Positions 30,703 through 37,787 of a DNA stretch of 64,000 nt are shown piece by piece. The stretch spans positions 1 to 64,000 of the forward strand of contig JOFO01000015.1 of the NCBI GenBank assembly GCA_000721275.1. Reading direction: 5' to 3'. The stretch's first letter is position 1. Every line of letters starts with the position of its first letter. Below the pieces are notes generated by a model that was not told the origin of the DNA, searched no databases, and saw only the letters and a program-made list of their open reading frames with translations. The DNA comes from Microtetraspora glauca. GTDB taxonomy: Bacteria; Actinomycetota; Actinomycetes; Streptomycetales; Streptomycetaceae. The position numbers were made by a program, and so were the translations under genes.

Positions 30703-31380
30703 TCAGGCCAGCCAGCCGGGGGTGATCATCCCCGACTCGTACGCGAGGACGACGAGCTGGGCGCGGTCGCGGACCTCCAGCTTGGTCATGATCCGGCTGA
30801 CGTGCGTCTTGGCGGTGGCGGGGGAGAGGACGAGCCGGCCGGCGATCTCGTCGTTGGACAGGCCGGCCCCGACCAGGCCCAGGACCTCGCGCTCGCGGTC
30901 GGTGAGGGCCTCCAGGCGCGGCGCCGGGTCGGGGCGGCGGCCGGCCGGGTCGGCGCGGACGGCGAACTCGGCGATGAGCCGGCGGGTCACCGCCGGGGCG
31001 ATCAGGGCGTCGCCCCGCGCCACGACGCGCACCGCGTGCAGCAGTTCCATCGGCTCGGTGTCCTTCACGAGGAACCCCGAGGCGCCGGCGCGCAGCGCCC
31101 CGTACACGTGCTCGTCCTCGTCGAAAGTGGTGAGGATAACGACCTTCACCGCGTCGAGCCCGGGGTCGGCGGTGATGCGCCTTGTGGCCTCCAGGCCGTC
31201 GAGGACGGGCATGCGGATGTCCATGAGGACGACGTCCGGGCGGAGTCCGGCGGCGAGCGCGACGGCCTGCTCGCCGTCACCGGCCTCGCCGACGACCTCG
31301 ATGTCGTCCTCGTCGGCGAGGATGGACCGGAAGCCGGCCCGGACGAGGGTCTGGTCGTCGGCGAGCACGACGCGGATCAT
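30703..31380 (-). CDS. NarL/LuxR-family response regulator
   Basis: 225 residues. The receiver domain (about 2-120) has acidic DDQ, phospho-acceptor Asp in VVLMDIRMPVLDG, T in ILTTFD and K in LVKDTEP. A LuxR-type helix-turn-helix follows at about 155-220 (LTDREREVLGLVGAGLSNDE). Its ATG overlaps the kinase TGA (ATGA at 31377-31380), so the pair is translationally coupled. The next genes downstream on the same strand are cydAB, which suggests but does not prove a role in respiratory or redox control. Confidence 0.92.
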   Translation of the reverse strand: MIRVVLADDQTLVRAGFRSILADEDDIEVVGEAGDGEQAVALAAGLRPDVVLMDIRMPVLDGLEATRRITADPGLDAVKVVILTTFDEDEHVYGALRAGASGFLVKDTEPMELLHAVRVVARGDALIAPAVTRRLIAEFAVRADPAGRRPDPAPRLEALTDREREVLGLVGAGLSNDEIAGRLVLSPATAKTHVSRIMTKLEVRDRAQLVVLAYESGMITPGWLA

Positions 31381-32582
31381 CGCTGCTTCCCTTCCTGCGG
31401 GGTGAGGGTCGTGGGGAGGCGGGCGTCGACGAGGAATCCGCCGCCGTCCGGTCCGGCGGTGAGCGTGCCGCCGAGGGCGCGGGCCCGTTCGGTCATGCCC
31501 CGGAGGCCGGTGCCGCCGCCGGCGGGGGCCGTGACCGGCGCGCCGGGCGGCCCGCCGTCGTCCGCGATCCGGATCCGTACCGTGCCGCGCTCCCCCTCCC
31601 AGTCCAGGGTGACGGTGACGGTCGAGGCGGCGGAGTGGCGGGTCACGTTGGTGAGCGACTCCTGCACGATGCGGTACGCGGCGAGGTCCACGGGCGGCGG
31701 CAGCGGGACGGGCGTGCCAGTGACCTGGGTGCGCACGTCGAGGCCCGCGGCGCGGGCGCGGGCCGTCAGGTCGCCGAGGAGCGCCAGGCCGGAGGCGGGC
31801 GGGGCGGTCGGCGCGGCCTCGTCGGCGCCGCGCAGCACTCCGAGGGTGGCGCGGAGCTCCCGCAGGGCGTCCTTGCTGGTGGTGCGGACGGCGGTCAGGG
31901 CCTCGGTGGCGGTGGCGAGCGCGGCCTCGGTGTCGGGGCGCTTGGCGAGCCGGTGCAGGGCGGCGCCGGACTGCACGTTGATGAGGGAGACGGTGTGGCC
32001 GAGGACGTCGTGGAGTTCGCGGGCGATCCGCAGCCGCTCCTCGGTGGCGCTCTGGCGGGCGCGGGCCTCCTGTTCGCGCTCGGCGGCGAGGGCCCGCTGC
32101 TCCACCTCGTGGAGGTACGCGGTCCGGGTGCGCTGGGCGCGGCCGACCGCGACCAGGCTGATCAGCCAGCCGGCGAGCATGGCGAGCGCGGTCTCGTCGA
32201 TCTGGCGGTGGCCGGGCCGCTGGCGGACCTCGCCGATCCCGACGGCGAGCAGGGTGACCGCGGCGAGCGCGACAGCGGCGGCGAAGCGGCCCTCGGCCGC
32301 CGTGGTGTACAGCGCGAGGGCGAAGGCGATCATGAGCGGCCCGTCCTGCGCGGAGAGCGGGTAGTAGGCGACGCAGCAGAGGAGGGTGACGACGGCGACG
32401 GCGACCGGCCAGGTCCGCCGGAGGGCGAGGGCGCCGCAGCCGGTGACCACGAGGGCCCAGCCGAGCGCGGCGCGCGGACCGGACTCCTGCGCCTGCCACC
32501 CGGAGACCAGCGTCCAGACCGTCACCAGCAGGAGGACGAGGCCGGCGACGAGGGCGTCGGCGGTCCGGGGCGGGAGGCGCAT
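31377..32582 (-). CDS. sensor histidine kinase of the NarL partner type
   Basis: 401 residues. Four or five membrane helices occupy residues 10-150, with little extracellular loop, so the stimulus is probably sensed in or at the membrane. A coiled linker leads to the HisKA_3 box ERLRIARELHDVLGHTVSL with the phospho-His near residue 193. The HATPase follows, with an N-box around SLTNVTRHS and GGGTGLRGMTERA. It is the partner of the response regulator overlapping its 3' end. It is divergent from the GDSL hydrolase gene, and the short region between contains an unusually AT-rich stretch. Confidence 0.9.
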   Translation of the reverse strand: MRLPPRTADALVAGLVLLLVTVWTLVSGWQAQESGPRAALGWALVVTGCGALALRRTWPVAVAVVTLLCCVAYYPLSAQDGPLMIAFALALYTTAAEGRFAAAVALAAVTLLAVGIGEVRQRPGHRQIDETALAMLAGWLISLVAVGRAQRTRTAYLHEVEQRALAAEREQEARARQSATEERLRIARELHDVLGHTVSLINVQSGAALHRLAKRPDTEAALATATEALTAVRTTSKDALRELRATLGVLRGADEAAPTAPPASGLALLGDLTARARAAGLDVRTQVTGTPVPLPPPVDLAAYRIVQESLTNVTRHSAASTVTVTLDWEGERGTVRIRIADDGGPPGAPVTAPAGGGTGLRGMTERARALGGTLTAGPDGGGFLVDARLPTTLTPQEGKQR

Positions 32583-32620
32583 GGGTCGAAGGATAGGCGG
32601 GAGGGGGACTGGAGGCCGCT

Positions 32621-32655
32621 CGTTGACCTATAGTAAAAAGGTTGAATAGGTGAAG
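32621..32655 (+). promoter_or_regulatory. AT-rich candidate promoter/operator in the kinase-GDSL divergent region
   Basis: TTGACC (32623-32628) is a good -35, followed by an AT-rich run (TATAGTAAAAAGGTTGAATAGG) that stands out in about 73% GC DNA. TTGAAT (32642-32647) is a possible -10, but the spacing of 13 nt is short. The GDSL gene starts at 32683. The site probably drives one or both divergent genes; the exact hexamers are uncertain. Confidence 0.4.
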
Positions 32656-32682
32656 TGTGGGGTAGGGGAAGGCGGCCGGACG

Positions 32683-33456
32683 ATGGACGCGCACGGATAC
32701 CGGCGGTACGTGGCGCTCGGCGACAGCCAGACCGAGGGCGTCGGCGACGGCGACGACCGCACCGGGCTGCGCGGCTGGGCCGACCGGCTCGCCGAGCACC
32801 TCGCCCGCACCGAGCCGGACCTCCGGTACGCCAACCTCGCCGTACGGGGCCGGCTGGCCGGCGCGGTGCGCGCGGAGCAGCTCCCCGCGGCCCTCGCGCT
32901 CCGGCCCGACCTCGCCACCGTCGTCGCCGGGGTGAACGACCTCCTCCGGCCCGGCTTCGACGCCGACGAGACGGCCGGTCACCTGGACGCCGTCTTCGCG
33001 GCCCTGACCGGCCAGGGCGCCCGGGTCGCGACCCTCACCTTCCCCGACGTCGGCCGGATCACCCCGCTGGCCCGCCCCCTCGCGCCCCGCGTCCACGCCC
33101 TCAACGCCCGGATCCGGGAGGCCGCCCGGCGGCACGGCGTGACCGTCGCCGAGACCGCGCACAACGACGTGGTCACCGACCCCCGGCTGTGGAGCGCGGA
33201 CCGGCTGCACGCCTCGCCGCTCGGGCACGCGCGGATCGCGGCGGCGGTCGCCGACGCGCTCGGCCTGCCGGGCAGCGACGACGGCTGGACCCGGGCGCTG
33301 CCGCCTCGGCCGGTCCCCACCGGCCTGCGCGCCGCCGCCGGCGAACTCGTCTGGGCCGGCTCCTTCCTCGGCCCCTGGATCGCGCGCCGCGTGCGCGGCC
33401 GGTCCTCCGGCGACGGCCGGGTCGCCAAGCGGCCCGACCTCCTCCGGCTGGGATAG
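32683..33456 (+). CDS. SGNH/GDSL-type hydrolase
   Basis: 257 residues from ATG 32683. The GDSL block is YVALGDSQTEGVGDG with the nucleophile Ser near residue 12. Block III is VVAGVNDLLRPG, and the catalytic Asp/His occur in WSADRLHASPLGHARIA. The family hydrolyses esters of lipids or acylated sugars. No signal peptide is visible, so it is probably cytosolic, and its substrate is unknown. It stands alone, divergent from the histidine kinase. The C-terminal 50 residues are Arg-rich. Confidence 0.88.
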   Translation: MDAHGYRRYVALGDSQTEGVGDGDDRTGLRGWADRLAEHLARTEPDLRYANLAVRGRLAGAVRAEQLPAALALRPDLATVVAGVNDLLRPGFDADETAGHLDAVFAALTGQGARVATLTFPDVGRITPLARPLAPRVHALNARIREAARRHGVTVAETAHNDVVTDPRLWSADRLHASPLGHARIAAAVADALGLPGSDDGWTRALPPRPVPTGLRAAAGELVWAGSFLGPWIARRVRGRSSGDGRVAKRPDLLRLG

Positions 33457-33649
33457 GCGGGACCCGGGCGTCGGCGCGCGTGGGGCGGTGAACGCGCCGG
33501 AGCGCGCCCGGCGCGCCCTTCGCGGGTCAACGCACCGGGTCCGGTTCAGTCGTCTGAAGGTCGTTTCCGGCGATCTCCGGAAACCCGTCCGATGAGCCTC
33601 CTACCGTACGGACTGACCGTGCCGACGCGGTCCTACGAGGAGGAAGCCT

Positions 33650-34246
33650 GTGTCATCGTCCTGCGACCCCCGTTACGCCCCCGCCGGAGACGTGGACGGG
33701 GCGCTGATGGTGATCGACTCCCGGCTCAAGGCCGTCCACGACGGCAGGACCGGGACCGACCCCGAACAGCAGCGGCTGCTCGACCAGTACACCGCGTCCC
33801 TGGACCTGCGGGGCGTCCACGACCTGCTGGACGGCGCCTGCACGCTCGTCTTCATGTTCATGCGGTGGCTGCGCCAGGTCCACGAGGAGCACGAGCGGGA
33901 CGTCCTCGAGTACGTGGTCCCCAGCCTCGTGACCACGCTGCGCATGATGCCCCGGAGCGTCAGGCCCGAGGCGATCCCGACCATGGCCGGCCTGGTGATC
34001 GCGGCGGGCACCGGCCTCAGCCCCAGCCTCTGGCGCCGTCAGTACGGGGACTGGACCAAGGAGGAGATGACCGCCCTGGAGGCCACCGCGCTGCTGCTGG
34101 CCGAGCACATCAACCGGATCGCTGGCGACGTCGACTTCGCCACCCGCATGATCGGCGAGACGCTCACCCGCGCCGACCGGAAGGCGGAGGAGGGGTGGGC
34201 GCGGGAGCTGGGGCTCGACCCGGGGTGGGACGAGGACGGCGACTAG
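33650..34246 (+). CDS. hypothetical protein, alpha-helical
   Basis: 198 residues from GTG 33650 with a strong GAGGAGGAA ribosome site. I do not recognise the family. The sequence looks helical and soluble, with Met-rich hydrophobic patches (VFMFMRWLRQV; TTLRMMPRSVRPEAIPTMAG) and an acidic end (DPGWDEDGD). No cofactor motif, signal peptide or transmembrane helix is clear. It is a single gene with a 193-nt upstream gap and sits between the GDSL hydrolase and recA. Codon use matches the neighbours. Confidence 0.75.
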   Translation: MSSSCDPRYAPAGDVDGALMVIDSRLKAVHDGRTGTDPEQQRLLDQYTASLDLRGVHDLLDGACTLVFMFMRWLRQVHEEHERDVLEYVVPSLVTTLRMMPRSVRPEAIPTMAGLVIAAGTGLSPSLWRRQYGDWTKEEMTALEATALLLAEHINRIAGDVDFATRMIGETLTRADRKAEEGWARELGLDPGWDEDGD

Positions 34247-34268
34247 CCTCCGGGCGGGAGGGGGGAGT

Positions 34269-34321
34269 GGCGGCCGGTCCGCGGCCGGGAGGAGGACGGC
34301 GGCCGGTCCCCGGCCGGGAGG
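34269..34321 (+). repeat. two direct 24-bp GC repeats upstream of recA
   Basis: GGCGGCCGGTCC-x-CGGCCGGGAGG occurs at 34269-34292 and 34298-34321, identical but for one base, at a 29-nt offset. Each copy can fold on itself (GGCCGG/CCGGCC). They follow the stop of the hypothetical gene and could act as its terminator. Confidence 0.6.
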
Positions 34322-34369
34322 GGTGTCGCGCGGCGACGGAGGGTTGTCCACAGGCAGCGCGTGGCGCGC

Positions 34370-34399
34370 TTGACACGAAAATCGAACATCTATTCTTAT
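34370..34399 (+). promoter_or_regulatory. recA promoter with LexA/SOS box
   Basis: A consensus -35 TTGACA lies at 34370-34375. GAAC-ATCT-ATTC at 34384-34395 differs by one base from the actinobacterial SOS box GAAC-N4-GTTC and sits between the -35 and the likely -10 around 34391-34399. LexA bound here would block polymerase, so recA is expected to be induced by DNA damage. The transcript would have a leader of roughly 130 nt before the recA ATG at 34537. Confidence 0.75.
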
Positions 34400-34536
34400 G
34401 AAGGTTCCGGCCCTTGGAATCGCGGGCATCTCGGCGAGTTGTCCACAGGTCGGAGAGACGCGGGACCCCATTGTCAGTGGCAGGGGTTAGCGTCTTTCAC
34501 ATGAAGCGATCGACTCAAGCAAACCGGGTGGAACCC

Positions 34537-35670
34537 ATGGCAGGAACCGACCGCGAGAAGGCGCTCGACGCCGCGCTCGCACAGATTGAACGCCAATTCG
34601 GCAAGGGCGCCGTGATGCGCATGGGCGACCGCACCCAGGAGCCGATCGAGGTGATCTCCACCGGATCGACCGCCCTCGACGTCGCCCTCGGCGTCGGCGG
34701 TCTGCCGCGTGGCCGTGTCGTGGAGATCTACGGCCCGGAGTCCTCCGGTAAGACGACCCTGACCCTGCACGCCGTGGCCAACGCGCAGAAGGCCGGCGGC
34801 CAGGTCGCCTTCGTGGACGCCGAGCACGCCCTCGACCCCGAGTACGCCAAGAAGCTCGGCGTCGACATCGACAACCTCATCCTGTCCCAGCCGGACAACG
34901 GCGAGCAGGCCCTCGAGATCGTCGACATGCTGGTCCGCTCCGGCGCCCTCGACCTCATCGTCATCGACTCCGTCGCCGCGCTCGTGCCGCGCGCGGAGAT
35001 CGAGGGCGAGATGGGCGACTCCCACGTGGGTCTCCAGGCCCGCCTGATGAGCCAGGCCCTCCGGAAGATCACCAGCGCCCTCAACCAGTCCAAGACCACC
35101 GCGATCTTCATCAACCAGCTCCGCGAGAAGATCGGCGTGATGTTCGGCTCGCCGGAGACCACGACCGGTGGCCGCGCGCTGAAGTTCTACGCCTCGGTGC
35201 GCCTCGACATCCGCCGCATCGAGACCCTCAAGGACGGCACGGAGGCGGTCGGCAACCGCACCCGCGTCAAGGTCGTCAAGAACAAGGTCGCGCCGCCGTT
35301 CAAGCAGGCCGAGTTCGACATCCTCTACGGCCAGGGCATCAGCCGCGAGGGCGGCCTGATCGACATGGGCGTGGAGCACGGCTTCGTCCGCAAGGCCGGC
35401 GCCTGGTACACGTACGAGGGCGACCAGCTCGGCCAGGGCAAGGAGAACGCCCGCAACTTCCTGAAGGACAACCCCGACCTCGCCAACGAGATCGAGAAGA
35501 AGATCAAGGAGAAGCTGGGCGTCGGCGTCCGTCCCGACGCCGCGAAGGCCGACGCGGACACCGCCACGGCGGCCGCGGCGGACGCGGCCGGCGCGGACGA
35601 CGCCAAGGCCGCCCCGGCCACGGCCGCGAAGGCCGTCAAGGCGACCAAGGCCACCGCGGCCAAGAGCTGA
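34537..35670 (+). CDS. recA: recombinase RecA
   Basis: 377 residues from ATG 34537, giving [20 protein letters not shown]; an upstream ATG at 34501 is in frame but weaker. Walker A is GPESSGKTT, Walker [11 protein letters not shown], loop L1 [18 protein letters not shown] and the ATP-sensing region [14 protein letters not shown]. The C-terminal 50 residues are Ala/Lys-rich, as in other streptomycetes. It forms filaments on single-stranded DNA for strand exchange and stimulates LexA self-cleavage. recX follows after 4 nt, so the pair is cotranscribed under the SOS promoter. Confidence 0.97.
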   Translation: MAGTDREKALDAALAQIERQFGKGAVMRMGDRTQEPIEVISTGSTALDVALGVGGLPRGRVVEIYGPESSGKTTLTLHAVANAQKAGGQVAFVDAEHALDPEYAKKLGVDIDNLILSQPDNGEQALEIVDMLVRSGALDLIVIDSVAALVPRAEIEGEMGDSHVGLQARLMSQALRKITSALNQSKTTAIFINQLREKIGVMFGSPETTTGGRALKFYASVRLDIRRIETLKDGTEAVGNRTRVKVVKNKVAPPFKQAEFDILYGQGISREGGLIDMGVEHGFVRKAGAWYTYEGDQLGQGKENARNFLKDNPDLANEIEKKIKEKLGVGVRPDAAKADADTATAAAADAAGADDAKAAPATAAKAVKATKATAAKS

Positions 35671-35674
35671 ACCG

Positions 35675-36241
35675 GTGACCGGTCGCACCGAATGGCCGGG
35701 TGACAGCCCCGACTCGTCGAGGGCCGAGAAGGAGCTGTCACCCCAGGATCCGGCGGAGCGGGCGCGGGCCATCTGCCTGCGCCTGCTCACCGGAAACCCC
35801 CGCACGCGCAAGCAGCTGGCCGACGCACTGCGCAAGCGGGAGATCCCCGACGACGTCGCCGAGGAGGTCCTCGCCCGGTTCGAGGACGTCGGCCTCATCG
35901 ACGACGCCGCCTTCGCGGACGCGTGGGTGGAGTCCCGGCACCACGGGCGGGGCCTCGCCCGCCGGGCCCTCGCCCGCGAGCTGCGCACCAAGGGCATCGA
36001 CCCCGGCCTCGTGCAGGAGGCCGTCGGACAGCTGGACTCCGAGCAGGAGGAGGCCACCGCCCGGGAGCTGGTGGCGCGGAAGCTCCGTTCCACCCGCGGT
36101 CTCGACCGCGACCGCCGGCTCAGACGGCTCGCCGGCATGCTCGCCCGCAAGGGATACCCGGAGGGCATGGCCCTGCGGGTGGTCCGCCAGGCCCTGGAGG
36201 ACGAGGGCGAGTCCACCGAGGGCCTGGACGAGGGCTACTAG
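35675..36241 (+). CDS. recX: recombination regulatory protein RecX
   Basis: 188 residues from GTG 35675, only 4 nt after recA. The three-helix RecX repeats are recognisable, with RxKQLADALRKREIP, DVGLIDDAAFADAWVESR and LARELRTKGID. The first 35 residues are a variable polar head. RecX binds RecA filaments and limits or destabilises them, which in Streptomyces prevents harm from excess RecA. The tight spacing implies coupled expression. Downstream is a stretch of degenerate GC repeats before the convergent rhodanese gene. Confidence 0.93.
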   Translation: MTGRTEWPGDSPDSSRAEKELSPQDPAERARAICLRLLTGNPRTRKQLADALRKREIPDDVAEEVLARFEDVGLIDDAAFADAWVESRHHGRGLARRALARELRTKGIDPGLVQEAVGQLDSEQEEATARELVARKLRSTRGLDRDRRLRRLAGMLARKGYPEGMALRVVRQALEDEGESTEGLDEGY

Positions 36242-36257
36242 CCCGGGGCGGGCCGAG

Positions 36258-36345
36258 GCGAGCGGGCCGACGGGAGTGGGCCGGCGCGAGCGGGCCGACG
36301 CGGGGTCGGCCGGCACGGAGCCGGGCCGACGCGGAGTCGGGCCCC
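36258..36345 (+). repeat. degenerate 14-16-bp GC tandem repeats after recX
   Basis: About six imperfect copies of a unit like CGAGCGGGCCGACG follow one another, for example at 36258, 36273, 36287, 36301, 36316 and 36332. They fill the 180-nt gap between the convergent recX and rhodanese genes. They may act as a diffuse terminator. No gene was seen here. Confidence 0.55.
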
Positions 36346-36421
36346 CGGTTCGGGGGGGCTCCGGCGGGCGGTGCGCATTCGCGGGGCTCTGCCGGGGCGG
36401 TATGCGGCGGTTCGGGGTGCC

Positions 36422-36835
36422 TCAGGGGGTCGGTCTCGTCGGGGGGACGAGGACCGGGAGGCCCGCCGCCCTCCACGCCTGGAAGCCGCCGATCAGGTCC
36501 GTCGCCCGGTGCAGGCCCAGCCGGCGGAGGGACTCCGCCGCCAGCGACGAGGCGTAGCCCTCGTTGCAGAAGACCACCACCCGCAGGTCGTGGTCGGTCG
36601 CCCGGGGGGACCGGTGGCTGCCCAGCGGATCGAGCCGCCACTCCAGCTCATTCCGCTCCACGACCAGCGCGCCCGGCACCAGGCCATCCCGGTCGCGCAG
36701 CGCCGCGTAGCGGGTGTCGACCAGGAGCGCCGCGCCCGCCGCGTACTCCTCGTACGCGGTGCGGGCGTCGAGCCGGTCGAGGCCGGCCCGCACCCGCTCC
36801 AGCAGTTCGTCGATGCCGACCCGTTCCCCGCTCAC
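36422..36835 (-). CDS. rhodanese-like sulfurtransferase domain protein
   Basis: 137 residues from GTG 36835. A single rhodanese domain: the active-site loop is VVFCNEGYASSLAA with the catalytic Cys near residue 95. Flanking family features are LLVDTRYAALRDRDG, where the Asp-Thr-Arg begins the CH2A-like motif, and DLIGGFQAWRAAGLPV. Its start overlaps the stop of the cysteine dioxygenase gene (GTGA), so the two are coupled. It probably handles sulfane sulfur or sulfite made by cysteine breakdown. The physiological acceptor is unknown. Confidence 0.9.
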   Translation of the reverse strand: MSGERVGIDELLERVRAGLDRLDARTAYEEYAAGAALLVDTRYAALRDRDGLVPGALVVERNELEWRLDPLGSHRSPRATDHDLRVVVFCNEGYASSLAAESLRRLGLHRATDLIGGFQAWRAAGLPVLVPPTRPTP

Positions 36836-37395
36836 TGCCAGTCCTCCGGGCGCTCGACCTGCTCCAGGCGGAGCACCGCGCCCGTCCGGCTGAAACGCCG
36901 GATCAGCGGGAGCGGCGGGTAGTAGGCGTGAACCGAGACGGCGTGGGTGTCGGGAGAGGTGTTCAGCACCTCGTGCAGGTGGTCGCGGCCGAAGGCGCGG
37001 CCGTCGCCGGCGTCGAGCCGGCGCGAGCGGTCGAGCCCCTCGGCCAGCTCCAGGGTCTTCCAGCCGCCCGCCGGGAGGCGGACGGCGAGGGAGTGCTCGG
37101 TCAGGCTGCCGCGGGCGGTCGCGAAGGCGCCGAAGGACTCGGCATGGTCGTGCCAGCCGGTGCCGGTGCCGGGCGGCCAGCCGATGAGCCACGCCTCGCT
37201 GCCGCCGGGACCGTCCAGACGGACCCAGGTACGGCCCTCCGGGTCGAGCGGCAGGGAGTCGACAAGGGCCTGGTCGGCGGCGGTGCGGCGGGCGAAGTCG
37301 AGCAGTTCGGCCGCCGTCGGCAGCGCCGAGGCCGGACGGGTGGTGACGGGGGAAGCGGAGAGGGAGGGGGTAGGAGTGACAGAAGAAGCGGGCAC
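36832..37395 (-). CDS. cysteine dioxygenase
   Basis: 187 residues from GTG 37395, which has AGGA nine bases upstream; a GTG at 37431 lacks a ribosome site. The cupin iron ligands are seen in TGWHDHAESFGAF (two His) and DHLHEVLN (third His), followed by the CDO-type SVHAYYPPL. It oxidises cysteine to cysteine sulfinate with O2 in the cytosol. The rhodanese gene follows with overlap. About 270 nt upstream is a short Cys-containing leader peptide, so expression is probably controlled by cysteine availability through attenuation. The N-terminal 25 residues are low complexity. Confidence 0.9.
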   Translation of the reverse strand: MPASSVTPTPSLSASPVTTRPASALPTAAELLDFARRTAADQALVDSLPLDPEGRTWVRLDGPGGSEAWLIGWPPGTGTGWHDHAESFGAFATARGSLTEHSLAVRLPAGGWKTLELAEGLDRSRRLDAGDGRAFGRDHLHEVLNTSPDTHAVSVHAYYPPLPLIRRFSRTGAVLRLEQVERPEDWQ

Positions 37396-37515
37396 GGGTG
37401 ACCGTCCTGGAATCGCTGGGGTGCGCGCCACACGGCAGGACCGGCGAGGGGTCCGGACGAACCGCCGGACGAGGGGCCGAGCCTCACCGCACCCGCCGGC
37501 CGTCCAGGACCGGAT

Positions 37516-37560
37516 GGACCCAAGGGACCCAATGGACCCAAGAGACCCAAGGGACCCGGT
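37516..37560 (-). repeat. five tandem 9-bp repeats in the cysteine dioxygenase leader
   Basis: On the plus strand the unit GGACCCAAG repeats at 37516, 37525, 37534, 37543 and 37552, with single-base changes and a last copy ending GGT. On the transcribed strand this reads CTTGGGTCC repeated. It lies between the leader peptide and the structural gene, next to a 9-bp stem. The repeats might act in RNA folding or be a neutral minisatellite. Confidence 0.8.
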
Positions 37561-37563
37561 AGG

Positions 37564-37600
37564 CCGGCCCGGACTGGAGACTCACGGTCAACCGGGCCGG
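37564..37600 (-). promoter_or_regulatory. candidate attenuator stem in the cysteine dioxygenase leader
   Basis: CCGGCCCGG (37564-37572) pairs perfectly with CCGGGCCGG (37592-37600) across a 19-nt loop. In the minus-strand transcript it comes 64 nt after the leader peptide stop and about 170 nt before the dioxygenase start. It is a plausible terminator or switch element for attenuation; no U-tract follows, so the mechanism is only inferred. Confidence 0.4.
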
Positions 37601-37664
37601 TGCAGGCAGGGCGGTGCAGGCAGGACCCGCCGGTGAGCGGGGCGCGCGGGGGAAGGGGGCGAGT

Positions 37665-37751
37665 TCAGTGGGACGGGCGACACACGCAGCCCGCGTAGCG
37701 GATCAGGTCCATGTGGACCCTCCGCCACAGGCGTACATCGGTGTCGGTCAC
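37665..37751 (-). CDS. cysteine-responsive leader peptide (short upstream ORF)
   Basis: 28 codons from GTG 37751, or 15 codons from the internal ATG 37712, which has a GGAGG site seven bases upstream. The C-terminus RYAGCVCRPSH carries a Cys-x-Cys pair (TGC and TGT codons) close to the stop. Similar short peptides, often with RLWRRVHMDL before this end, precede cysteine and sulfur genes in many Actinobacteria and are classed as putative leader peptides. The promoter -10 ends 8 nt before GTG 37751, so a leaderless mRNA starting at that GTG is possible. Ribosome stalling at the Cys codons when cysteine is scarce would reshape the downstream RNA before the dioxygenase gene. It lies just after the monooxygenase stop. 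Confidence 0.75.
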   Translation of the reverse strand: MTDTDVRLWRRVHMDLIRYAGCVCRPSH

Positions 37752-37758
37752 GCTCCGG

Positions 37759-37787
37759 AGTACACCACGCCCGCCCCCGTGAATCAA
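37759..37787 (-). promoter_or_regulatory. promoter for the leader peptide-cysteine dioxygenase-rhodanese transcript
   Basis: On the minus strand TTGATT (37787 to 37782) and TGTACT (37764 to 37759) are spaced by exactly 17 nt. The expected transcription start falls at about 37751, which is the G of a GTG start codon. The -35 overlaps the stop codon of the upstream monooxygenase gene. Confidence 0.55.

Noticed and set aside
36258..36345. A CRISPR or regulatory array after recX
   Set aside because: Units are degenerate, 14-16 bp long, GC-only and without spacers. A minisatellite or diffuse terminator is more likely.
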